The notes beneath the pieces were generated by a model, which did no database searches, was not told where the DNA came from, and saw only the letters and a list, made by a program, of their open reading frames with translations. This document shows positions 19,007 through 26,697 of a stretch of 26,697 nt of DNA, in pieces. The stretch comes from Ectocarpus siliculosus (lineage: Eukaryota > Sar > Phaeophyceae > Ectocarpales > Ectocarpaceae). The DNA is taken from contig FN648187.1 of assembly GCA_000310025.1 (NCBI GenBank), positions 314,560 through 341,256 on the forward strand, in the 5' to 3' direction. A program made the position numbers and the translations under genes. How positions within the stretch are numbered: the first letter of the stretch is position 1; every line of letters starts with the position of its first letter.

Positions 19007-19304
19007 TGTTATGGAGGAACAGAGAAACAAAAGAGGGAAGGGAGCAAGTTCGTTGCTCCTGGCTTCGGGTACTCACAGTTGTTGTTCGATCTCTTGTTTT
19101 AGCCTTCTTAGACCAGGTCCGCTCAGCGCCCACTCGGAGAGTGAGGGAGCGGGGCTGGGATTTTGATCTTCCTTCAAGCTACTTCAATACCCCTCAACGT
19201 CGCCAAATATCCATATCCAAAGAAAATTCAAAATATCCAATAAGCGCTCATACAACGCTCATGAAACGCTCGTACAATGCAAATACACTAGTTGCTCCAT
19301 TACA
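19007..19304 (-). repeat. 5' LTR of the retrotransposon
   Basis: 298 bp, TGTTATGG...CCATTACA on the plus strand. Since the element reads leftward, this is the 5' LTR and should hold promoter and transcript start. The element strand has tandem GAGCGTT-type units spaced 11 bp, an ATTGG (inverted CCAAT) and AT-rich GATATTTTGAA as promoter-like sequence, and a GGAGCAA...TTGCTCC hairpin near the PBS end. Promoter calls are tentative. Confidence 0.96.
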
Positions 19305-20709
19305 GAAGGCTTGGGGACCAGGGGGGGGGACGGCAACGCCTCATCCCCGCTTTACGTCGTGGTATTTTACATCCACCCATCTTATGTAGTCTGAAGGAGT
19401 ATTGTGGCCCACTTTTACGGGCCAAAACCGCTTACAACTGCAATCCTAGAAATGTGCACTATTTCCCTTTTTTCCTAAAGTGCACTATATTCCGGGACAG
19501 ACTGGTACATACTGTATGCATTAGGTACCATGATCTGACTAATTAAGTGGTGGTGTTCTATTCCATTTGTTTGGCGGGTGGGCCCCCCCGCAGGAGGAGA
19601 GGATTGTGCGCACTGCCTATTTGATTGGATCGCACGGGAAAGTTCAAGAAGACAAGCTGCGCTCCCGTTTCATGCGGTGGCATCTCTATCACCTATCTGT
19701 ATCACCTATCTATGTACCAATCCGGCAAACGAAGTGGACGTCCGGAAGGGGGAAAGAAAGAACCAACAAATCTAAGTTCCTCCATGCCCCTCACAACGGC
19801 TTCTCAACCCTCTGTTGACCAACCACAGGATCATATTAGGCGCTCGTACCCTTCCCGACGTACTCAAACGCCCGTTTTACAGTTACAGCGCCGATGGTGG
19901 CGCCACACTGCTTCATTCACCTTGTTCCTTCCAAGCACGGAGCCGTTCCCCGCATGTTGTTTGAGCCCTTGTGATACACTATGTCCACGAATTTCGAAAC
20001 GAGCCTTTTTGTTACATCGAGTCGGGTAAGCTACAAGCAGGAATGGTGCTACTGCTGTGACGGTCCGATTCTTGAACGCTCAAGCACGCAGCAGCAGTGA
20101 CCTCGAATCAGAGCCTACCCATACAGACATATATATTTGAGTGCGTGCGACCGTCGCCCAGCGCAGCTGTTCCCTCATAAATGTGTTGTGTATCTAGCCA
20201 TACACAAGGTGAGTGGATCGTTCGAACATCGGGTGAGCGCCACAGTTGTTGGACCTAGGACCCCGTCAAGAGTAGCGCGAGCGAGGCCTTGTGGACTTGT
20301 GGAGGGTGGGGTGCACTCTTATAGTACTGCGGTGGAACTTCGGCCCACAAGGCCGAAAATTATTCGCCGAACCGTTTTTTCCTCTGAGCCCGAACCACAA
20401 ATGCCTCCCTGATGTCCTGTTGCCATCTGGTTGAAGCGATCCCGGTCGATGTTTTTTTTTTTTGGCGCGTGGAGGCCAGCTTTGGGTGTGTCTCTCACGC
20501 GCTGAATCTCGCGCTGCTCCTGCTGACGTACCAAAAACTCTGTCGCTGAGATTTGACGTGGCCGTGAAATTACCAGTCACTTCCTGCTGTGTCTACAGGT
20601 AGCAGGGCACTAGCACAGCAGGAGAAAGAGGAAGGGGGAGAGCCAATCCATCGAGCGGGAGAGAGGAGAAACGAACGAGAGAGACAGCGTCTGTAGACCA
20701 ACTCTCAAG
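19305..20709. other. Upstream region of the methyltransferase gene
   Basis: Only short ORFs without motifs. Visible items are a G run near 19320, a TATATATTT stretch (20130-20138), a T run near 20451-20463, and a purine-rich stretch (about 20620-20700) ending just before the ATG that is probably 5' UTR. A CCAAT at 20643 is noted but unproven. No RNA gene is seen. Confidence 0.5.
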
Positions 20710-20845
20710 ATGAGGAGAGCAATCGTAGCAACAGCTCTCAGCTTCCTGTGCTCGGCCACCACGGCCTTCCACGTTAGGCCAGGGTTGCAGGGTAGCAGCT
20801 GGGTGCGGTCAGTGCCCACGTCCTCTTCGTCCGCGTCTCGAGCAG
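20710..20845 (+). CDS. Exon 1: signal peptide plus plastid transit motif
   Basis: 45 codons plus one base. The hydrophobic core IVATALSFLCSA is followed by TTAFHVRPG; cleavage is expected before Phe. The donor is AGCAG|GTGAGAG. Purine-rich sequence precedes the ATG, and no upstream in-frame extension is needed. Confidence 0.82.
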
Positions 20846-23800
20846 GTGAGAGAGCTATCTATGCATGCACACACGCACAGCAAAAGCCTCATCAGTTTTT
20901 CGCGTGCGCAACATCTCGAGGGAACAAATCGAAAGCCTGGCTGCATGTGGGGTCTCCCTACGTACCACATAGCATATGTTTTTTAGACGATTTACTTTCC
21001 TGTGGGATGGTGGAAGATCACAACTTGTTTCGTTTGCTGTGAGTGACTTGTGGAAGAGAGTGATGTGGGCCTCCACACCCCTTGCCTAGTTACCTGTGAC
21101 GCACCTACCTCCTTCGCGGCGGCAGCTTGCTTGCTTTCCGTCAACAATCGTAAAATCCTCGTTGTTTTTGTGAACGCTGTTTTCACAGAATTCGATTGCT
21201 CGGCCGGCTGCTGTTCCTCTCGAGAGCTTGTATCGCCATGCTGGCACATCGATGTAGCGCTGACATGCGCCTAGCTGGGACACCCAGAAGGCTTGGCCGT
21301 AGACGCTATCCCATCCCTACTACAAGTGCAGCATCTCGTGTCGGCTTTCTCTGCCTCTCATACACAGAAGTCTCGTGTGGGTGTTTGTCGAACCCCGGAT
21401 TTTTCAAGCCCGTGCTCGCTCTTTTTAGGAGGGTGACGGGTTCATGTTTCCCCGTTCATACCCGCGGCCAAACGGATGGAAGACTTCGCCTGCTATGCTG
21501 TGTCCTCTGCTGTATGGAGTAGCATCGTGAGAGTAATAGGCCGTGTCTGGGGAGCATGAGTTGTCTGTAAGTTGTAATCGGGTAAATTATTGTTTTTTCT
21601 CGACACGGTATGGCGCTGTAAAAGCGCCAAAGATGGATTTTGGCTCATGCATGTCGTGTATAAACATGAGCAAGCGTGCGGACACACGTGCCGGAGAGGG
21701 GCTATGCTTGTCGCTCCCCAAGGTATCATCCATCCCCATGCTCAGAGCTTGCCAAGATATTCATCTTTCTCTTTGTTTCGGAGCGATATTCTTGATTACG
21801 GTCTACTAGACAGAGCTGACGTCTCTGACGTCAGACTGGGCGGTCCAATCAAAACGTCGCATGGGGCGCGTTCTATTTGTATGCGTCTTTTTTTTTCTTA
21901 GGAACACTGCTGTTGCTTGTTTTGGGTTTTGGATACACTTTTACTTTTCAGTCCTCCGCTAGCTTTCATCGAACGCCCCCAAATAAGCCGACTCACCGCT
22001 GACATGAATTTGTGTCTTCGTGACATGTCTCGTGCGCGAAAATGAAACGACATGCTAATACACGTGCTTACTAAAAAAAAAAAAATCTGGATTCAAAACC
22101 CTTTCCTCCATCCCTCGCCCATTCGGTGGTCTGTATCTAGAGCGGCTATGATTGCGTCAGTAACATCTGCTCTGCGTCGGCTTATAAGGGAAATATTTTA
22201 TATGTGGGTTCTTCTCGCACGCTATCATTGCACACGAATCCTAGATTCTTCAAGACACATAACCACTAGAGATCTCGATGACACAATATATCTCATGGCC
22301 GCGCGAGTTTTCTACAAGCTGTAAGGCCTACAAGGAGTTGGGAGAACATGCACACTGCATTGAAGAAAGTCTGCTCTTTTCTTGTTCCGGTGAAAGCTTC
22401 TCGTTGTTAAATTTTTAGTTTGAAGCACGCTCATATCAGATCATACAAGGTCTGTCATATGCATTGCGGTACGGCGGCGTGCAAGACATAAAGCTCTTGA
22501 CATTTTGTCTCTCTTCGCGCGCTCACACCATCACCGTTATTCACGTATGGTGCATATGAGATCGCAAGCGTTCAGCGGAAAGCCCTCAACTAGCGTGGTA
22601 ACATGATATTGTCGTAAAAACGGCAAGAATGAATTTTCACGCCTTTTGACACCCAGCGTTCCTCGTTTCTTTTTCCATGCTCAAGAGACGCGTAAACCTT
22701 TTGATGGATCCTCTTGCTTGTTCCTCTGTCTCGCTCATGCGCAATCTGACCATTGCACTTCACCCAGAGTCTAGCCTCTATCTACGTACCAGGTACGTGA
22801 GTATCAGTACCCTTTGGATCGGCAGGTGGGCAGCAGCACCCAGACGCTACCGTAGTTTCCTAGTGCGGGAAAGCTGTAAATGTATGAGAAACATGATCCC
22901 TGCTTTAGTTGGGAGAGTCGAATTGTTGGCGGGACTCTATCCGTATCCCGCACAATAATCCTTTTTTGGGGGGGGGGATAATCTCGCTTCACTCCATTAC
23001 AGACCCGTTCATGCTCGTCGTGGTATGGTTTTACTCCTGCTGAGATGAACCGATGGATGCCGCCGTTCTAGGTCCGACGCAGGCTATGCTCTCTCTCTTT
23101 CTTTCTCCCCCCCCTCTAGTTGAAGAGCAGGCTGGCTGGCCCTCAGTGTCTGCTTGCTTATAGCACGGCGTCTAGTTCGGAGCAAGGCACATACATGCAT
23201 GGGTGACGGGCAAGCCTAATTTGCTGTGATGACCCAAGTAGCAATGGGTGGAGCAAACGTCTGCTTGGATCCACAGCAGGCATGCGAAGGGGGGGAGTCG
23301 GGAAGGGGGGTGTGTGTGTGCACGGTTCGCAACAATTTCGCCCTCGCCTCGAAGCTTCTCCGGGATGCGTGGGCAAAAGTTTACTCGCCTATGAACTGGG
23401 TACTTTTCCGCAGGGCGATGATGCTATTCGGTCACAGCCTTTCCGTTCCCGGGCCTTGATATCTACATTTTCGTCGATTAATTACCATTTCATACGATAC
23501 CTATTCGTTCCTCATGTCACGGTCGTCCTGCCCCTCTCCTCGCGCTTCGCCCGAAAAATCTGTCAATCCATCCATCCATCCATCTACCCGTTGTTCACAC
23601 GAAAAAAAAAAAAAAAAGCGCCCCGAGGTCGAAGCGTGGAGGCGCCGAGCATGGTGCTCATCACGCGGAACGAGCGAGTAACGAGCACCAACAACCGGGT
23701 GGACACCACCATCCCCAACGTTGACGGGGCGGCGGTGCTGGAGACGTGGCAGTTCAAGGTGTGCATTTTCTTTTTCTGTCTTGGGGGAACTTTTTTTTTT

Positions 23801-26478
23801 TTGGGGGGGGGGGGCTTGTGCGTGACCGAGGCGGGCGGTTGGTTGCCTCCGAAAGAGTGTATACCATGATGTTTTCGAAGAAGGGGGCAAAGAACGAGAG
23901 TTCCGGCTTAAGCCATGGTTACACGTACGTGGGTACGGTACAAGCTGTGTTCGGTGCGTCGAATTGATCGTGGTTGTTTGATTTCTGCTTCGAAGACACG
24001 GCATATTTGTGTAGCGAGAGCGTGGTGTGTTTTTTCTTTTTTTCGTCGCTGTTTACCGCTCTCCACTCCACCTTTCTGCCCCCCAAGTTTTCAGGGCGAA
24101 TTGTTAAACTTTCACCATGATCCCGCTCTCATCTTCCGTGTTGGATCGCACACACGTGTGCCGTCCGTTGCCGAAGAGCCCACGAAGCCTGACATTCGAC
24201 AGAAAAGCACAGCATATGGTTTCCGTAGGTTCCGTAACGTGGCGGTACTTGTGTGGCCCTCTATCCTGTCTAACAGCACGTCCTTGTTGTCCATGCCGTC
24301 ACTTTTGACACCCAGCGCTTGTAAAGTGGTACATGCGTAGACGTGTGGCGTCTTTAGTTCATCGCGTTTTTTTTTATGTGGTCTTTTTCTGTGTTTTTTG
24401 CCGACAATGTATGTATCTGATGACGTTGTTGTACCTTGATTTTAGCTCACGTCTACTATTTTACGTGTCCTACGGCAGTCTGTACGTTATAGCCTTGACG
24501 CCTGCGGAGTGCAGATGGGTTATTTACTGAGTAGCTCGAGGTAAACTCGGCTGTCAATGATGAGAACAAGAACCACCACAGTGACAGCGCGAACACCCGA
24601 CCACAACGCCCACAACACCAACACCAACAACGGCGGTGGAATCGACGTTGTTCCCAACGCAAACACCCTCCGCAAACACCGTCCGACCACCATCTCTGAC
24701 AACAACAAGACCGGTGGAATCAACGTTAATCCCGACCGGCAACAACGAAACCAATGTGTGACAGGTGCTGGATTACTTGTTCTCCATCCCGCTGTTCAAC
24801 GATGCGCTCTTCGGAGTGTACCGGAAGCAGCAGGTGAAGAAGGCGGAGGGCATGGGCATTAAGTGGACGGCTTTCTTGGACGACCTCAACAGAAACAAGG
24901 AGCGGCTGCTGTAAGTTTCTCAGTTGTAAAAAAAAAGAGTCCGTCCACCTGTCCATTGCAATATTTTGGTTTGGTTTGGATGAGTATTGTTTGGATGACC
25001 ATAACCACCTCGATAGGAGAAGAGGGTTTGTTTGTGTTGGAGGACCTGATTAGACTCTACGGGACAGATTCTCGTGAGTCATCAGATTCAGTTCACCTGT
25101 GTGATTTTTTTTTGTTTTTTTGGCGTTAGGAGGAGCTCAACATCAGAAACTCAAGGGCAGGCTCTTGTGAGTGGTGTCATGAGAGTCAGCCCTCCTGTTT
25201 TTTGCAGTCATGTTCGATAGTTTTGTCGGATTGTGGAAGAAAGACCGTAAGAGCTACAGCAAAGCTCTACTGGTGCACGGTAGATACAGTCTTTTTGTTC
25301 GTTTTTTTTTTCGTTTCTACATTTTTCCCGCATCTCCGAATCGACGTTGTCGTGATTTGGGTCCTTGTATTTATGTCTACCTACATACGTACCGAAAACG
25401 ACGTTTGCTTGGGTAACCTCTTCGAGGCATATCGAACAACTTGCTCATGCGTGTTTTTGTTGTGGTGGGAGGGGGCGAAAGACAGCGGCAGTTTGGCGCC
25501 TGCACTGCACAGCAGCGCTTAGCCTGAATATTGGACACACGTGTGTGGAGGTCTTGACAGGGGCAGTTAAGGGGAGAGGCGCGTGTAGTACAGTGTAGCA
25601 TACAGCGTGGCCGGCAGGGGCACCAAGAGCATTGTGTCGCGGCTTGGAACGATGAGGGGTCCATACTGCGGACCGTGGCTGTTGGTACGACAATGCACGA
25701 CACACCCCAACCTCGCCCCACCCGGTCTGAACCAGATCCCTGTATTTGGTTAAGGTGCGCAAGCCCTGGTGAGCGCCGGCATCACAGGGTACTGATTTCT
25801 CCCCTCTGCGACAATCCTTCGTGATGCTGTGTATGACAGGAACATTCAGTCTGAAATGACGGACGCGGCTCTGGACATCCCGGAGTATTACTACGCCCCC
25901 ATCCACGCCTACGCGGATGGAAACCTGTGCTGGGACAGCGCGATGGAGGTAACCTTAACTTTTAGCTCTGCTTGTGTGTCTGCCTGCCAACACCCGTATT
26001 ATCCTGTACCACTCCACTATCATCACAGAGAAATGGCCGTGCTGCCACTATCATTACAGAAATGACCGTGCTACCACTATCATCACGGAGATTTCTGTTG
26101 GGCCTCGAGATAAGCCCTCTCTACATAACGACCAACGAACACGCCAAGGAATAGAGTAAAGGCTTGTTTTTTTGTTCGGGATTCTCGCTGCTCCCTCAAC
26201 CCATTTTTGTATCTTGCTCCCGACTGCACTCTACCTTCACGCGCCCAAAGCGCACGCTTGGACAACTATTCCGCGCCCATGGGTTCGATTCACACGACCC
26301 TCCCTTGTTCCTTACTTGGCCTTGGTGCTCATGGCCTCAGGAGGACTTGTGGAGCAAGCTGATGATCGCACCGTTGTTCAACAACTCCATTCACGGCGAC
26401 GTTCTTATGAGGAAGGACTGGATCGACACGTGCCTCAAGTACAAGCCTCAGGGGGAGGTGAAGAACGTCATCGACTTG
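20710..26478 (+). CDS. Plastid-targeted putative SAM-dependent methyltransferase, 5' five exons (truncated by window)
   Basis: Exons: 20710-20845; 23628-23758 (start alternatively 23619); 24765-24910; 25840-25948; 26341-26478. All junctions are GT-AG and phases fit (1, 0, 2, 0, 0). Exon 1 codes MRRAIVATALSFLCSATTAF, a signal peptide ending at an Ala-Phe step, then a Ser/Arg-rich transit-like stretch: the bipartite presequence of stramenopile plastid proteins. Later exons read VLDYLFSIPLFNDALFGVYR, DIPEYYYAPIHAYADGNLCW and LMIAPLFNN, and end KNVIDL. IDL directly before a splice site is the lead-in to the methyltransferase motif I (IDLGCGTG), which would be in the next exon, outside the window. 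YYY-x-PIHAY-x-DGNLCW is familiar to me from plastid methyltransferases of plants and algae. Substrate unknown. About 220 residues are visible. Confidence 0.82.
20846..23627 (+). other. Intron 1 of the methyltransferase gene
   Basis: About 2.78 kb from a clear donor to an acceptor at 23627 or 23618. Both acceptors keep phase. It holds G/C runs (near 22968 and 23107), CT-rich sequence near 23090, an ATCC microsatellite (23566-23584) and an A16 run (23602-23617). A small extra exon cannot be excluded, but none is supported. Confidence 0.6.
23566..23584. repeat. ATCC microsatellite
   Basis: About five tandem CATC/ATCC units in intron 1, upstream of the A16 run. Confidence 0.75.
23628..23758 (+). 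CDS. Exon 2 of the methyltransferase gene
   Basis: Codes VEAPSMVLITRNERVTSTN and VDTTIPNVDGAAVLETWQFK; donor TTCAAG|GTGTGC. The 5' edge is uncertain: acceptors at 23618 and 23627 both give the needed phase, and both follow an A16 run instead of a pyrimidine tract. Confidence 0.65.
23759..24764 (+). other. Intron 2 of the methyltransferase gene
   Basis: 1,006 bp. It contains a T12G13 block (23791-23815) and, near its 3' end, an AC-rich stretch (24560-24760) with a degenerate ~78-bp repeat: GGTGGAATCGACGTT and GGTGGAATCAACGTT. No gene is seen. Confidence 0.75.
24635..24735. repeat. Degenerate AC-rich tandem repeat in intron 2
   Basis: GGTGGAATC(G/A)ACGTT occurs twice, 78 bp apart, embedded in CAACA-rich sequence. 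It lies just before the exon 3 acceptor. Confidence 0.5.
24765..24910 (+). CDS. Exon 3 of the methyltransferase gene
   Basis: 48 codons plus two bases: VLDYLFSIPLFNDALFGVYR through LDDLNRNKERLL. The acceptor is GTGTGACAG and the donor is CTGCT|GTAAGT. It continues the frame of exon 2 exactly. Confidence 0.82.
24911..25839 (+). other. Intron 3 of the methyltransferase gene
   Basis: 929 bp with GTAAGT donor and TATGACAG acceptor. It is T-rich in parts, and no RNA gene or repeat is recognised. Confidence 0.75.
25840..25948 (+). CDS. Exon 4 of the methyltransferase gene
   Basis: One base completing Leu plus 36 codons, including DIPEYYYAPIHAYADGNLCW, the most family-like segment seen. Donor ATGGAG|GTAACC. 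Confidence 0.82.
25949..26340 (+). other. Intron 4 of the methyltransferase gene
   Basis: 392 bp with GTAACC donor and GCCTCAG acceptor. It contains a short tandem repeat (26014-26094). Confidence 0.78.
26014..26094. repeat. Short tandem repeat in intron 4 (about 30-bp unit, 2.7 copies)
   Basis: Units start CCACTATCAT(C/T)ACAG at 26014, 26045 and 26074, each followed by GAAATG(G/A)CCGTGCT in the first two. Unit lengths are 31 and 29 bp; the third is partial. Confidence 0.75.
26341..26478 (+). CDS. Exon 5 of the methyltransferase gene
   Basis: 46 codons in phase 0, from EDLWSKLMIAPLFNN to GEVKNVIDL, donor GACTTG|GTGAGT. The next exon should supply the SAM-binding glycine loop. Confidence 0.8.
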
Positions 26479-26565
26479 GTGAGTAGTGAGCGTGGGCGTC
26501 GGTGACTCAAGGGAGATTCATGGGTGTCGCTTCTAGTCTTTTGTTCTCTTCTTTAATAATAGGTT

Positions 26566-26677
26566 GGGGGGGGGGGGGGGGACTCATAGTCGTGCATGCC
26601 GTAATCGTTAAACCATTGACCCCCCATCCCTACAAAGCCGGGACGGAGCACGCCGGTTTCTCACCGGACCAGGCTCT
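26566..26677 (+). repeat. tRNA-related dispersed repeat (SINE-like), copy 2
   Basis: It follows a G16 run (26566-26581) and precedes a G20 run (26678-26697) at the window edge. It shares TGCATGCC, GTTA-ACCATTGACC, ACGGAGCA and ACCGGACC-like blocks with 963-1062. It lies in the intron after exon 5. Confidence 0.45.
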
Positions 26678-26697
26678 GGGGGGGGGGGGGGGGGGGG

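Larger units (their letters stand above)
6218..19304 (-). mobile_element. Ty3/gypsy chromodomain LTR retrotransposon with NADAR-like domain, probably defective
   Basis: A complete LTR element of 13,087 bp on the minus strand, lying between two host genes. LTRs of 297 and 298 bp begin TGT and end ACA. In element orientation the order is PBS, leader ORF, Gag with CCHC knuckle, NADAR-like domain, protease, RT, RNase H, linker, integrase, chromodomain, Tudor-like module. RT-RNase H-integrase order plus a chromodomain place it in the Ty3/gypsy chromovirus group. It is large for the group, mainly from an extended Gag and a Pro/Ala linker between RNase H and integrase. Coding frames are interrupted by at least two stops (17928-17930, 13959-13961) and several frameshifts. 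The LTRs differ by 5 substitutions and one indel. No exact target-site duplication flanks it (GAGAG left, GAAGG right). No env-like ORF is seen. Confidence 0.95.

Noticed and set aside
21543-22324. Small plus-strand ORFs in intron 1
   Set aside because: Short, without homology or phase-compatible splice sites; read as intron sequence.
22643-24316. Exact 15-mer TTTTGACACCCAGCG in introns 1 and 2
   Set aside because: One such repeat is close to chance expectation for a window of this size, and no flanking similarity was seen.

Overview
The window looks like nuclear DNA of a photosynthetic stramenopile, most likely a brown alga (Ectocarpus-like). Three things suggest this. Host genes are split by GT-AG introns of 0.4-2.8 kb. 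One host protein is packed with Ala, Gly, Ser, Gln, Thr and Glu homopolymer runs. Another host protein starts with a signal peptide followed by an Ala-Phe (ASAFAP-type) plastid-import motif, typical of algae with secondary red plastids. The species assignment is inference; no marker gene is present.

Layout. (1) 2-3840, + strand: the 3' part of a two-exon gene for a large low-complexity protein of unknown function. A 1.26 kb intron carries one copy of a tRNA-related dispersed repeat. (2) 3841-6217: no convincing gene; a tRNA-like (Pol III A/B box) relic and a pair of identical palindromes. (3) 6218-19304, - strand: a 13.1 kb Ty3/gypsy LTR retrotransposon of the chromodomain (chromovirus) type with two 297/298-bp LTRs. 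(4) 19305-20709: upstream region of the next gene. (5) 20710 to the window end, + strand: the first five exons of a plastid-targeted protein that appears to be a SAM-dependent methyltransferase. The window ends just before the expected SAM-binding loop. A second copy of the tRNA-related repeat lies in its last visible intron.

The retroelement reads, in its own direction (right to left): 5' LTR, a primer-binding site matching the 3' end of a serine-type tRNA, a leader ORF, a very long Gag (Ala-rich, poly-Ser, RS/RG-rich and Pro-rich parts, then a CCHC zinc knuckle), a NADAR/YbiA-like domain, aspartic protease, reverse transcriptase, RNase H, a long Pro/Ala linker, integrase, chromodomain, a Tudor-like C-terminal module, and 3' LTR. 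Catalytic residues of protease, RT, RNase H and integrase are all visible, but the coding region is broken into many frames by small indels and stops. The LTRs differ at 5 positions plus one indel. The copy is therefore probably defective, although the family may be active elsewhere.

The most unusual point is the NADAR-like domain, a fold known for removing ADP-ribose from guanine bases and for N-glycosidase chemistry, placed between Gag and protease of a retrotransposon. Its centre is scrambled by a +2 and a +1 insertion that cancel each other, so it is easy to miss in the intact-looking 959-residue ORF.
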